Part shown: positions 1 to 12,306 of the stretch, piece after piece
How positions within the stretch are numbered: position 1 is the first letter of the stretch
Layout: every line of letters begins with the position of its first letter
Assembly: GCF_030463535.1 (NCBI RefSeq)
Contig: NC_132880.1
Location: 27,664,987-27,728,986, forward strand
Length of the DNA: 64,000 nt
Source of the DNA: Salminus brasiliensis
Lineage: Eukaryota; Chordata; Actinopteri; Characiformes; Bryconidae
Direction of reading: 5' to 3'
Made by a program: the position numbers and the translations under genes
The notes under the pieces: model-generated
Database searches by the model: none
What the model saw: the letters and a program-made list of their open reading frames with translations, nothing else
What the model was told of the DNA's origin: nothing

Positions 1-2584
1 GTGCCAAGCAGAAGCAAAAAAGAAAAAAATCTGTCTTTTTCCATCATTTAATTGTAATGATCAAAATATTTACCCATTTTCATTGCATTCCACATCTACC
101 TTTTTCTTCCTGTTTTTAAACGTGTTTTCTCTTCCAGAACGGTGCAAATTGTAGTATTAGAGTGCAGCTGCCCAAGAACAAGTTTTCAGATGTGGTGTTT
201 GTTTTTTTTTTGTTTTTTTGGGGTTAAAAACAGTTGCTGCTCAATGAATTAGAGAAAATTGTGCATTACTGGTTCAAAGTGCTTTATTTAAGGGTGTTAG
301 CAGTGCATTAGCCTGTGTGCTAGCACACTCTCTCACTGGGAGGAATTGCCCTGGACTGACTGATCGATGGATGGTTGGGCTTGATGGATGGCTTGCACAA
401 GCCTCATTAAACTCCCCAAAGTGACCTGCTGCTAATTTTCTCATTTAGTCGGCTGTCCCCCTCAATGAGTCCTCGTCTGTATCTACTTCTACTTCATATG
501 ACCTCTGGGTCATTCTACGCGTCTGCTTTTTCATGAGAACTTTCCCCGCCCTCTCATTTCTTCTCGGATCTCTACGCACTGTGCACATTTAGAACAAATC
601 CCTTTTTTTCCCCCTCCAACCAAAACACTAAAGCCATAGGCCCCATAGCCATGCTAACGTCAAAATCTCTGTCACTGCAGAAGCCATACTCCTCATAGCC
701 ATGCTAATGTTAAGATCCCTGTCATTGCAGTTAAGATTGGGTTCTGTAACTACGATGAATATGAAGTTGCTTTAGAAGCACAGGTTCACACGTATATTCA
801 GGGTTACTTTCTAGACCAGTAGTGGCACGGGTGCATTCTGCCATATTCACCAGCACGCAATCTGTGGCTTTAATCTGTTTACAAGTGATCTGTAAAATGG
901 TCTGCTAGTTTCCACAATTGGAAGAAGCGAAAGCACTCCTCAGTACACAGAACAGATTAATTGATTTGGCTGAGAGGGTCAATACTGTGTCTGTTTGCTG
1001 CCCTCCACGTGTTCCACATTGACGAATGAATCCCACCTCGTTCATGTCTGTTCAGTGGGCACAGTCGCGTTGTCCTGCCAGAACTGGGCCTAAGCCCCCA
1101 TTCGTTTTGTTTTGTTGGGCTGAGTTAAATCCAGAACAGAGACATTCGCGGAAACGAGTCCAACACACCTAGACCCTACAGAAGGCAACCCCTGACCTTC
1201 ATCCACCTTTCCCCTTCCCATCTTGTGTGCCATCCCTGCTGACATACATACAAGCATGCACACCCTCCTCCTCTGACTTGTGGTGAAGTCAGGAACTAAC
1301 ACATGCTGCTTGGTACCTTTTACAAGTACCCTGACCGACCAGACTCTTCTGAAGCCTTTGTGATGAGCTGTCGTCTTGTTGAATCGCCTTTAGAAAAAAG
1401 ATCCGATCTTCCTCCGTTTTGAATTTCAGAGTTTTGGTTTTGCAGTCACTTTCTTTGTGGTTATGTTCTTACTGTGCACTCTTGCGATTTCCTGTAGCCT
1501 CAATAACTTACTAAACACAGAGGTTGTATTTTTGTATGCACAAAGACCGAGAAATTAACCTGCTGTTGTAATCAGTCGGACTGTGGAATTAAGACGCCCA
1601 ATAACCTAGAGGCTAAAAAGGTCTTGTTTTTTTTTTTTGTTGTTTTGAGTTTGGCTTGGTTATTTTAATTGAGGAAAACGTCAGCCCGCTCAGATTTGTT
1701 TACAACGCATCAATTTTCAGAGCTGCCACAAAGCGTTTACAGTTTAGGGAAGAGCTAAAACCATGCAGTAACAGATTTTTTGCTGATGTTTATATCATTT
1801 CTTTCATAGTGATCTTTGGTTTGAGTAGTTGTGTAGAGCAACTAAAGTGCCAACCAGGAGCAAGAACCTATCCAAAAAATAGGAATTAAGTAAAGGTAGA
1901 CTTTGAGATCAAGTTTACACTTGAAGAGAAATGTTTACATGTGCCACGTAAGGTGGACAGATTTACATGTGGAGCAGTTTGTCAGTGTAGTAGTTTAGTT
2001 AGAGAATCTTAGGTAAGACCGACCTGTTACCTTGACGTGCATTAGTGATGCTTTTAACGTTTACAGTGTTAACGTTGACGTTTCTTTAGGGTGTGAAATC
2101 TGTCCTCGATAAAGCATTCAGTTTGTTTATCTCGATCATTCCCAGGTTTTATACAGAACATTCCATCAATTCAGATTATTTATAAATATTTCAGAGCCAA
2201 AATATATCTGCAAAGCATGCCCATAACCACAATAAGTTCCGCCAAGCGTAAAGCCGAGCGTTCAGCTGAAAACGTGTTAATGTAAACTCCGTGTGCATTT
2301 CTGATGTTGAGATTTTTTCATAGTAACATGTTTACACCATAAACCTGACATTGCAAATTTAGATGTGCATTTTGCATATTGAATAACTTGCATACCAGTG
2401 TATGCTCATTTAAATGGAAAATAACAACTTGCCTATATCTCATACATTGTCACAGTGACGCTTAACTTTTGATAGACTTTTCCTCAGTAAAGCAGTAAAG
2501 TCTTTTGTAGGTTTGAGGACTCTTTTGTACAAAAGCGAACTTCGTTTTTCTTGGATAAAAAAAGGGAGAAGCCCCAGCATCAAA
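1..2584. other. 5' flank and probable 5' UTR/promoter region of shisa7
   Basis: No coding region is recognised here. The span is AT-rich, with T runs near 210 and 1628. It holds a two-unit 50 bp tandem repeat at 631-730 and a palindromic E-box (CACGTG) at 1006-1011. The last few hundred bases before the ATG at 2585 probably include the shisa7 5' UTR. No TATA box or transcription start could be fixed by eye. A good splice-acceptor-like stretch ends near 136, but no recognisable exon follows it. Confidence 0.5.
631..730. repeat. Two-unit 50 bp tandem duplication
   Basis: Units 631-680 and 681-730 both begin AAGCCATA and end TGCAG. Counted base by base they differ at 8 of 50 positions, mostly transitions. 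The units abut exactly, so this is a local tandem duplication rather than two insertions. Confidence 0.8.
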
Positions 2585-3273
2585 ATGCCATCTGCTGCCA
2601 TCTTGGTTTTTTTCCTCCTACTGGACCACGTGGTTTCCACGGTGGCTATTACCTCACAACACCACTCAGCCAACAGTGGGCCACTGCTGCTTCTGTTGAA
2701 ACGTAGGGGCAAGGAGACTTTGCCCCCTTCTTTGAAGGGTCAAGAAAAGCAAGCAGCAGCCATGGCGGCGGAACCTGAGGCGGCTGAGATCCCCCCACTG
2801 CCCCTCCCCCAGATCATGCTCCCTCGCAATGTGACAGTTAATGCCCTGAAGCCCCCACTGGGGGCTGCACAGGTGGCACCGCCACCTCGCCGACTTGTGG
2901 ACGTTGATGTGTGCCGGGGCTACTATGACGTAATGGGCCAGTTTGACAATACCTTTAACTGTACTAAAGGCACGTACATCTACTGCTGTGGCACTTGCCA
3001 CTACCGCTTCTGCTGTGAGCATCAGCGCAACCGGCTGGACCAGGACTCCTGCACCAATTACAACTCACCCGTCTGGGCAAACACACAGGTGCCTGCTACC
3101 CAGCCTCCGAGCCGTTCTGACCCAGATTTCGACCCACTGCAACAACAGAGTAACAACACGGCTTATGTCATTGGAGGGGTCATCTCTTTCACACTGGCTG
3201 TAGCCATTGGGGTCAAGGTGGCTTGCCACAAGATCTCCCGCAGACCCAGGAACCGAGACATCAATATGCCTAG
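2585..3273 (+). CDS. shisa7: Shisa7 (CKAMP-family membrane protein), coding exon 1
   Basis: First of four coding exons (2585-3273, 3608-3762, 11047-11232, 11474-12306) that join in frame to a 620-residue protein. The ATG at 2585 is chosen because a hydrophobic signal peptide (about residues 1-20) follows; the open frame upstream has no ATG. Next come a low-complexity stretch, an N-glycosylation site (NVT), and the Shisa cysteine-rich domain (about 108-162; VCRGYYDVMGQ, YCCGTCHYRFCCEH). A single membrane segment (about 194-215) follows, then a basic stop-transfer stretch. The exon ends in phase 2 at a GTGAGT donor. Known family role: Shisa6/7/9 bind AMPA receptors and alter gating and synaptic trafficking; mammalian Shisa7 also modulates GABA-A receptors. 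Assignment to Shisa7 rather than 6, 8 or 9 rests on VDVCRGYYDVMGQ, the INMPRALVDILRH junction, EKDLD and the SKNEVTV-type tail, compared from memory. Confidence 0.93.
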
Positions 3274-3607
3274 GTGAGTAAAACCATTTAAACTGCCTGC
3301 CTTTCCAGTAATATTCAAAGTTTAATGGAAGGAGGGTTTATTATAGGATTTATTGTAAAGGATCCTGTGTGGTTTTTGATGTTTGGTTTAAAATCTGATG
3401 ATCAGTTAAGTATTTTTTGGTATTGAAAACCAGCTGTGACAGACCTAAAATTGAGAGTAGCAGGGGATTAAGGCTTATTTGTTTAAAGACATTGCTTATG
3501 TGTAAGACGTTTATGTAGTATGTACTGGTACATCAGTGAAATCAATAATCATAAAGAACAACCTGGGGTCTATTATTGTCCATTTTCTAATGCCTTTGTC
3601 TTCTCAG

Positions 3608-3762
3608 AGCATTGGTCGATATCCTGCGTCATCAGTCCAGTCCAATCCAGCAGGGTGAGAGGAACAACAGCACTGTCCTAACCACGGCCACCACCGGCGA
3701 GGCCATGGGACGGCAGTCCAAAAACCTCTATACCCCTATCCTCCAGAGCAAAGATAACCGGA
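3608..3762 (+). CDS. shisa7: Shisa7, coding exon 2 (juxtamembrane cytoplasmic)
   Basis: Acceptor CTTCTCAG ends at 3607 and donor GTGAGT begins at 3763. The split arginine codon joins exon 1 to give RALVDILRHQ, the conserved juxtamembrane helix of Shisa6-9 proteins. The exon then encodes a Ser/Thr/Asn-rich cytoplasmic stretch with SKNLYTP, also a Shisa7-like signature. It ends in phase 1. The following intron (3763-11046) is by far the largest of the gene and is filled with transposon remnants. Confidence 0.92.
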
Positions 3763-3897
3763 GTGAGTCTCGTACAGAAAAAACAAAAGATATTGATTCA
3801 CGGTTGCTTAACAACAGTTACAGAAGTAACATATTGCAGTTTTAATGTAAAAAATGTCCAATGAAAATGCTGTATTTATATTTTGCTAACTAAAATA

Positions 3898-4692
3898 CAG
3901 TGGCATGCAGCTGTTTCGGCACCACTGGTGACAGTCACCATCAGGAAAGGCCTTTAAAGCTTTATAAATACTCTGACTCCTCAAACCTTGTCCCAACAAT
4001 CAGAAACCATGGGCTCCTTTGCGCAGTTGCTTAAAACTTAAAACTGACGGTTAAAATAACGGATGCCCTCAAAGCAGGAAAAGGCAATGGGATGTCAGCA
4101 AAGTGTTTTCAGGTGGCTGTTTTCTCTGTTCTAATGTAATTCAAACATGACCGTTAGCAGGAATGGTGGAGGTCAAGTTGAGGTCTAGGAGACCAAGAAA
4201 CCTTTAGAGAGAACTGCTGGTGGGATTGCTAGGCAAATCTACCCTCGTTTTGACTGCAAATAACCTTCTGGATGATTTAGCAGACTCTGGAGTGCACTTC
4301 TGTTCTACTGTGACCTTCTGTAACATGGCATTCATGGAAGAGTCATCAGAAGAAAACCTTTTGTGCATCCTCACTACAAAATACCGCACTACAAATTATC
4401 CTAAACACACCTCAAAATCTGCAATAGACTTCCTGAAGAGGCACAAGCTGAAGGTTTTCCCATGGCTCTGACAGGCTGCCACCCAAATATTGTTCAAAAT
4501 CTGTGGACAGACCTCAGAAATTGACCATGCAAGGTGACAAAACTTGAGCTTTGGAAAAAAGGTAATTATAAATATTAAAAATCTAAGTCAAATCTAAGTG
4601 TCATCTTTTTGGAAATCAGATGATCTTTTACTCGCTTAACTAGTCACAGTAACAGATTTTGACCAGAGTGCACAACATTTTGCATGCCACTG
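3898..4692 (+). mobile_element. Tc1/mariner-like element, internally deleted copy A
   Basis: The terminal inverted repeats start CAGTGGCATGCA at 3898 and end with the reverse complement (TGCATGCCACTG) at 4692. Both are flanked by TA, the Tc1/mariner target-site duplication. At 795 bp it is about half the length of an autonomous Tc1 copy. The interior keeps broken transposase-like sequence on the + strand, including KHTSKSAIDFLKRHKLKV near 4400-4460, close to the catalytic-domain end of Tc1 transposases. Stops and deletions make it non-coding. It lies in shisa7 intron 2. Confidence 0.85.
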
Positions 4693-5059
4693 TATACCAA
4701 CATATTATATGCATCTCAGCTGACATGTACTGCTACACATAATTTTATGCTGGATGTAAATGCTAATTATCTAAATGAGTACAATATTGCTCAGTTGAGC
4801 ACAGTCATTTTCTTCACACCACTGCAGATGATGATCTTTATAGAGTTTACTGAGGTTATCGGGAGCCAGAGCTGCTATATACAGTACACCAACAGGTACA
4901 GGAGTAGAGGGATAGTTAAATAGAGTGCAGGGTTTCCTTACCATGGAAAAGGGAATCAAAGAACATTGTGGTACATTAATTTCAGATGAGAAGAACAGAG
5001 GACCAAAGTCCTGGGTTTTAGACCTAATAATTGCTTGTCAAATCCTGGATCTTTCCCAT

Positions 5060-5400
5060 GCAGCCTTTAGACAATTCGCTGTAGAGTGGTGGTCCAAATA
5101 GAAATGACTCTCTTCTTCTGATTTACAATCAAGGATAGATTACACTTAATCTGTGTCCCTTTATTTCTATGATGACTGAAAGATACAGTACATAGACAAA
5201 AGTGGCAAATTAAAGGAAAACTAACATCTGTCTTAATAAGCCAGACAGTGTGTCTTGGCATAGATTCTACAAATCTCTGGAACTGCACTTTAGGCATGGT
5301 GCACCATTCTTCCAAAAGATACGTTCTTAGTTGGTGTTTTGATTATGGTGACAGAGAATGATTTGGCGGACACATCTTAGTTAGAACAACTTGCAAAAAC
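5060..5400. repeat. Degenerate DNA-transposon-like fragment
   Basis: The stretch from the GTGGTGGTCC-like region to about 5330 resembles, from memory, a common fish Tc1-type remnant. It contains wording such as 'aaatctctggaactgcactt' and 'caccattcttccaaaag'. No intact reading frame or clear termini are visible. Confidence 0.3.
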
Positions 5401-5599
5401 GTGCAAACAGTGGAAGGCAAACTGATACAAATGAGGTACTGGAGAAATCTACAACCAAATAGCTTTATCTGATTAAAATGAAATGAAACGTGAATTAGTG
5501 AATGCGTTTGTCCACCACGGAGGGTCTAGGACCATAAACTAGCGAGACCTACCCTAACAGAAATGCTTGGATTTGCAGGAAAAGGCCAGGAGTTGAAAA

Positions 5600-6542
5600 T
5601 TGTGTGTATATATAATTGTATTGAAACGTTTGGGCAGCTCCGACCAGATAATATTTAGTTGGTTTTTGTAGTGAAAAAAATACCTACCCTCTGTAGCAGA
5701 CAACTAAAATAAACAAATGTCTGCCAATGTTAATGCACAGTAAAAAAAAATAATTATTGTACACATAAAAATCTCCACTGTCAGAAATGGCAGTTGAGTG
5801 GAACTGTGGAAGTCTAGATAGGATCTTGAAGACAAGGAAATAGGGAATAGAACTGCTCATATTGCTGATCAGAAAGACAGAGCAAATATAACAATATGGC
5901 AGAAAATTACCTACAAGGAGGTTTCGCTAACACAGGAGTGTTGGTGAACCTTTTTATTGCACAGGGTTGCACAAACATAATCTACATGGAAGAGCCATCA
6001 GAAGGAAATATTATGAACAGCCCTGTTACATTAAAGTCTGAATGACAACATCTAGATAAAAACAATATTTTGGAAACAGTAACAATTGAATTCTTTCAGA
6101 AGGAGAAAAAAGGAGCAGCATCTGAGAGAGACCTTGTTAACTGTAAGGCATGGGGTAAATCTATTAGGCCTTGGAGTTGTGTGGCAGCCAGTGACAGTGA
6201 AGCTTTGCATGGTTAGATGGAAAAATGGATTCCACTGGATATCAGCAAATTTTAAACAATAGAGGAAATGCATCTATGGCTGAAAGCAAACAACCATATG
6301 TTTGCTCTAAGCATTTTGTGGTGAGGAAACCAACACCAGAGCATCCTTACCCAGAGAAATAGCTCAGTTATAAAGCTCCGGTGAATCTGGCATGTCAGGT
6401 GCTTGTTAGGCTCTTACTTTAGCTCTTAGGCTAACGTCTTACCTAACAGCCTCTGTGGGTAGATATATTACTTTTTTCACTTGAGATATCAACAAAATGT
6501 GTAATCTGTCCCAGGGTGCCCAAATGTTTCCATATAACTGTA
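5600..6542 (+). mobile_element. Highly decayed Tc1-like element
   Basis: Both edges carry the family's TIR wording: AAACGTTTGGGCAGCT near 5623 and, inverted, AGGGTGCCCAAATGTTTCCAT near 6513-6533. The interior follows the nucleotide order of fish Tc1 transposase ('aagtctagataggatcttgaag...', 'atggaagagccatcagaagg', 'tgtgtggcagccagtg') but with many indels and stops. It is an old remnant within shisa7 intron 2. Confidence 0.6.
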
Positions 6543-6859
6543 AGCTGGTGTGCAGGGGTGTAGTTCTGAACCAAGCTGCAGAGGTAGTAAGAAGCTGAAT
6601 GCTTAGAAAGCTGAAATGTGACAACCAGAGCTTTCTATATAAGTCTTGGTTCCATGGTAAAGTGATCTCAGCAGAGTAGTCACACGGGAGAAATTTTGGG
6701 AGGTTATAGACCATATAAGTCGCATTACAGGAATGCGTGAGAAGGAAAGGCCTGCGGGAAGGGAATTGCGGTCGTCAATGCTGGAAATTACAAGAGCTTA
6801 AACAAGAAGCTCAGCAGTCAATCAGGATGCATTGTGCTCAGATATTTTGTGATCAGAAA

Positions 6860-7215
6860 AGTTAAGAGCGGATTTCCATTATTTTTGGTGTAGACGGGGC
6901 TTTTTGTGTAGACAGGGCTTTGTCATCTCGGAAGCGACCGTTGTTGCACAAAGTCGATGAGTCAGAATAACTTTGTACTGATTTATGGTGAACCTTCCCT
7001 CTAAGTGGACCCAAATGATGCCAGCAAAATGCCCCTGCAGCATAGCAGAGCCACCGGACCCCCCTCACTGTAGGGGTCAAGGATTGAAGTCTCTACCATT
7101 CTCTTGGTTTACGTCAAACAGGCACTTATCTACTTGTAGAGAATAAGGCGAAGAATGACTCATCTGACCAGCTCACTTTTCACCACTGAACTAATGCATA
7201 AGCATCACACTCACA
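6860..7215 (-). mobile_element. Tc1-like transposon remnant
   Basis: This stretch reads as the antisense of a fish DNA-transposon coding region, for example 'ctctaccattctcttgg', 'gtcaaacaggcacttat' and 'gaagaatgactcatctgacc'. The last phrase is the antisense of a transposase motif widespread in fish Tc1-type copies. No intact frame remains. It abuts the foldback repeat that follows, so the two may be parts of one composite insertion. Confidence 0.45.
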
Positions 7216-7800
7216 ATCTATGAGCTGTCCAATTCCACACAGTCATATCAGAAATTTCTCTGCATATGTTGTTACCCTCCCTTCGCCCCGTTCTTCAATG
7301 GCCAGGACGCCACAGGATGACCACAGATCAGCTATGACTTGGGTGGTGGGTCATTCTCAGCACTGCAGTGACACTGACATGGTGCTGGCAGGTCAGTGTG
7401 TGTTGTGCTGGTATGAGTGGGTTTTAAACACTGTGTCCACTCACTGTCCACTCTATTAGACACTCCTACCTAGTTGGTCAACCTTGTCGATGGAAAGTCA
7501 GAGAAGCTTATCTGTTGCTGCAAATTTTGTCTCACTGAGGTGTTTAAACACTCCAGCAGCACTGCTGTGTCTAAACCACTCATAACAGCGCAGCATATAC
7601 TAATGTCAATGTTACTGCAGTGCTGAGAATGCCCCACCACCCAAATAACACCTGCACTGTGGTGGTCCTGTAGGGTCCTGAACCATTGAAGAACAGGGTG
7701 ACAAGGAGGCTAAAAAAAGTATGCAGAGAATCCGATGGACTGCAGTCTGTGATTATAGAACTACGGAGTGCTCCTTTATGGTCAGTGGAGCTGATATTAT
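7216..7800. repeat. Foldback (long inverted-repeat) non-autonomous element
   Basis: The left arm (about 7235-7385: CTCTGCATA, CCGTTCTTCAATGG, GGTGGTGGGTCATTCTCAGC, ACTGCAGTGACA) matches the reverse complement of the right arm (about 7600-7760: TGTTACTGCAGT, GCTGAGAATGCCCCACC, CCATTGAAGAACAGGG, TATGCAGAG). About 200 bp separate the arms. The segment 'gtgctcctttatggtcagtggagctgat' is a very common fish repeat. It looks like a non-autonomous DNA transposon of MITE/foldback type; the superfamily is not determined. Confidence 0.7.
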
Positions 7801-9352
7801 GGGTAGAATTCATTCCAAATCAGGGTTGGACAAAATATTCTGATATGACTGTGCATTTTATGATGTCTTTTCCATAGATCTATTGGCACATTTCACTTCA
7901 TTGACCCAATAAGGAGTCAATTGACTGGGTCTGTTGATGTTTCTCCTCTCTTTTGTTCAGGTTTATCCTTTAATTTGTCACCACCTTTATTCTAGGTGTA
8001 AAGCTGTGTTTTAATCATGAACCACTTTGAACCTCTGATGACACTGAACACTCCTTTTCCAAATTTTAAATAGTACAGAAACTCTTGTTGATGGTGTTTA
8101 GGTATTTGTGTATTACTCTCAGGAGTCACACGCTCTTTTAGACCCATTTCCACTCCAGTTTAAGTGAGGCTACAGGTATTGGAGACTGCTTCGATTGAGA
8201 ATGCAGAACTTTACAGAATGTAAAGTGACCGTGATATGAATTAGAGGTGGGTGATATAACAAATATAATATCGTATTTCACCTTGATATTTTCACAAGGA
8301 CATTTTCCTGGTATTTGGAGGGTTATAACAGACAAAGAACCAGCTGTGCCACAATTAAAAATACTGCCAATGATTTGTATTCAGCATTTATTCACACACT
8401 TTACTGCACTAAATCCAGTTCAGCAGCCCTAATGTTGTGTTACTAAGACATGCAGCTGGTCAGTGTATTTTAAGTAGTGACAGTATCCATGATTTACTCA
8501 GTTATGATATATTATGATGTAATTGAGCCTGATAACGATGAATAGTATGAATTCTTAACCAAGTCAGCAAACTACTGGAGAGGAGAAGGTACTCAAATCT
8601 GTGAACCACTCTTGCAGATGACAAGTCAAATGTAAATTGACATTCTAGATAGAAGTACTAGATATTTTAGCACATACAACAAGCGTAAAAAAAACAAACA
8701 GTCTGCCTACGTCGGCCACACTGTTTTGGCGGGAGTCCGTCAGTGTTCGCTCTGCTCTCTTTCAGTTGGGAAACACAATTTAATCCAGCCTGGGTCCAGC
8801 CCCAAGCACACAGCTACTATTGGTAAGCCAAAGAGCACAGGCAGTGTCTGAGCACCTGGCTTGAAACAGCAAGTAAATGTATTTCTGTCTATGTGTGACT
8901 TAAAAAGGTCCATTTGCAGGTAAGTTGGATGTTTATGTATGTGAGCCAGCTTCCCGAAACAACTGTGTGTGCGCGGCCCGTGACCAATTTGTGCGTGTGT
9001 GTTCAGTGCGTGTCACTGCTCATGCTTCAGCTGTGCTGGCCCTCTAACTCAGTATAAGTGTGTTTATCTTCCCCTTTCTCCTTTACCCCACGCTCAAACA
9101 CATACTGTCACTACCCTCCTGTAATCTCACTTCAGATGTGTGCATCGCATTCACCTCTTAGTGTGGGCACCAAGTGCCTGTTTGCAGAGTTGGCTGGGCT
9201 TCACTCTGTGTGGGCACGCTTGTGAACCTGTGTGGCATATTTATAGAACACAAAAGCATGGCCATGTGGGAAAAAATATGCCACATCACAGAGACAGATG
9301 GGCACAGCTTTTTATCCTAACACTTTATTTGATGGTTAGGCCTCACCTCACA
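7801..9352. other. shisa7 intron 2 sequence with minor repeats
   Basis: No gene is seen. At about 8240-8300 a 'gaggtgggtgatat' stretch resembles a short repeat common in fish. Around 8940-9060 the sequence is rich in GTGTG/GTGCG. Otherwise it looks like unremarkable intronic DNA. Confidence 0.5.
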
Positions 9353-10157
9353 CAGTGGCATGCACACATTCAGGCACCCCTGGTCAAAATATCTGTTACT
9401 GTGAATAGTTAAGTGAGTAGAAGATGAGCTGATCTCCAAAAGGCTTTTTAGTTATTTTAATTGCAAAGGTCTCAGACCTTAATTGGCACTATGGCTTGAT
9501 CCGAGTCATTGTTAGGAAATGCACATTTTAAGCTTTGTAAATACTCTCATAAAGACTCCTCAAACTGTCCCAACAATTAGCAGTTAAGGCTGTTCTAAGG
9601 AGCCGCCCAACACGCTCTCTGAAAATACGTAATTAATTCATGTCCACAAAGCAGGGGAAGGCTGTAAGGAAGATTAAAAAGCATTTTCAGCAACCGTTTT
9701 TCCCAGCTCATAATGTAATTAACAAATGGAAGATAATGGGATCAGACTCTGGAGCAGTGGTGCACTATTCTACTGTGCAGCAACATCTGCACAAGCATGA
9801 CCTTCATTGAAGCATCATAACCACAAAAACAAAACCCACAAAAAAACTCAAGATTTCTGTTGCAGCCAGTGGCACAGAATTGTTTCACTGGTAGCAGGAA
9901 GAATGGATCCAATTAAAATTCCATAAAATCTGGAGAATATAATTGTAAAAAAAAAGAAAAAAAAGCTGAAGATAAAAAGAGGATGGCTTCTACAGAAGGG
10001 TAAAGATCTCCAGAGGTGCAAACTGAAGGTTTTGCTCTCACCCTGTTTGTCATCTTCAACTTTATACCTTTTGGAAATCAGTTTGTCTTTTACTCACTTG
10101 GCTATTCCCAGTAACATATATTCCAACCAGGCTTACTGAAACTTTTGCATGCCACTG
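9353..10157 (+). mobile_element. Tc1/mariner-like element, internally deleted copy B
   Basis: It begins CAGTGGCATGCA at 9353 and ends TGCATGCCACTG at 10157 followed by TA; the left TA has decayed to CA. It belongs to the same family as the copy at 3898-4692 and has nearly the same length (805 bp). Its inner landmarks match too: a 'gactcctcaaac..tgtcccaacaatta' block and GTAACA near both ends. The transposase sequence is broken. The element lies in the same shisa7 intron. Confidence 0.85.
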
Positions 10158-10931
10158 TATATATCTTGTAGGAAATAAAACAGGTAGACTTTGCTTTGTG
10201 CTTTATGTGCCTTTAATGTGTTCTGTTTTATACTGTATGGCACTACTATCTTGTCTGTGAGCCTGAAGTGCTTTTGCAAACTGTGCTTTTGCAAACAAAT
10301 GTATTGTCTTACATAGATTATATAGAGAACTTTGAAACCCTGTCATCTACTACTACTACTGCTTGTCAGTTGCCAATATACCATATTGTTTAGCTGCAGC
10401 TTCACCACTCTGGGGGAACAAAATATAGTGCATCCCAGTGTAAAGTCAAAGAAACCATTAAATAATTATTTTGGCTTTATTAACAATGTATTTTGGTGTG
10501 TTATGACCAGTAACAGTATTTACATGTTTTCCTGTTGTGTTTGTAAAGAATTCTAGAGGTATAACTTGTGAGCTGTAAGGTGAACTACAGAAAACCGGTG
10601 GTCAAATTTCCCATTAGAAGGCAAAACCATCAAATTTGAATCTTAATAGTTCTATTGACAATCTTACCTGCTGGGATACCTTTCTAAATGGGTATAAGGC
10701 CTGCCACTGAACTATCAGCCACAAAACTTTTTCAAGTACATCACTGATCAGTGTAATAATAGTCACAAAATATCACATGCTTATTCTCAACTGGGTAGCA
10801 TGTCAATTTCTAACTAGAGATCTTTCCTGCCACCCTTAACTCCCAGTGAGGAATTGACTAGTTTTATCATTTATCAAGATCTAAGTATCTTATCTGAGTA
10901 TTAATACTTGGGCATCGTTATATGTATTTAA

Positions 10932-11294
<363 letters not shown>

Positions 11295-11473
11295 TGATTG
11301 AATGTGTGATGACAAAATCATGTCACTTGTGTAAAAAAAGTGGCAAATTTGAGAAAAAGAATGAAGTAGAAGGAAACTACTACTCAGATCTCTGTTATGA
11401 CTGTGAAGATATTGACTATTAGGATCAACGCCTGTCTTATTGTGTATCTATATTTCTCTCCAACTAAACGCAG

Positions 11474-12306
11474 AGAAAGATCTGGACGATTACACAGGTT
11501 ATTATACCTCAAAGAGACGAACCAACAACGCACCACCCTCTTTCCATTCCTCCCAACATCACCTCCACTGGGGGGGTGACTACACTCTAGGGGCACGGGG
11601 AACGCTGCCGCTGCACTCATCCCGCACTCGAATACATGTACCTACTTCTACCTCCACACCAAACCCTTACCCCTTACCCCAGTCACCCTACAGCCCCACC
11701 TTCGAGACAATGAGCAAGCCTCCACGCCGGGTGATGTCTCAAGACCAGCTTCTGGCCCTGGGAGAAGGAAACACGCTCTCTCGCCTCTCCAAGAACCAGC
11801 AGCATCAGTACTACAAAGCCATGACCACCAGCAAGAGTTCCAACTCCCAGGCGCTGCGAAAGTCCCATGAGCGCCTCCTAGTGTCACCTGATCATCTAGA
11901 TGAGAGGATGATCGGGAGTGGGATGGGTGACTATGGGGGCATGATGTCCACAATGTCTCATCTCAACCACCACAAGAAAGCGCAGTCGCAGCAGAACGTG
12001 TGTGTGACGCCCTCGCTCGACCGCCACCACATGATCAAGATGAACTCACACCCGACCTCTGGCCGCGAACAGGAGCGCAGCACAGCTGCCATGCCCACCG
12101 GCCATGGGACTGGCGCTCTGGGCTGGGGGGAGGGGCACGGCTCGGGGGGCGGAGTCGGAACGATGGGCCACAGCGCCCGCAGGATGGCCTTTGCCACAAA
12201 GCGGCAGAACACCATCGAGCAGCTGCACTTCCTTCCCGGGGGAGGGGGCGGCGGGGGAGGTGGCCAGGCACTGCGGACAGGAAGCAAGAACGAAGTCACT
12301 GTGTGA
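11474..12306 (+). CDS. shisa7: Shisa7, coding exon 4 (C-terminal tail with PDZ ligand)
   Basis: The acceptor AACGCAG ends at 11473. Joining restores LEKDLDDY, matching the Shisa7 EKDLDEAY landmark. The exon encodes the rest of the cytoplasmic tail: ARGTLPLH, RRVMSQDQLL, repeated Ser/His-rich segments, KRQNTIEQLHFLPG, a run of nine glycines, and the C-terminal EVTV. EVTV is a type I PDZ-binding motif, known in the family to bind PSD-95-type scaffolds. The stop TGA is at 12304-12306. The glycine run is encoded by a GC-rich purine tract that gives long open frames on other strands; these are not genes. Confidence 0.93.

Noticed and set aside
125..230. Splice-acceptor-like stretch followed by a short open frame
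   Set aside because: The pyrimidine tract and AG near 136 look convincing, but the frames after it end in a T-rich stretch and match no protein I recognise.
2513..2584. Longer N-terminus for Shisa7
   Set aside because: The open frame extends to a TTG at 2513, which is not a plausible start; the ATG at 2585 is followed directly by a signal peptide.
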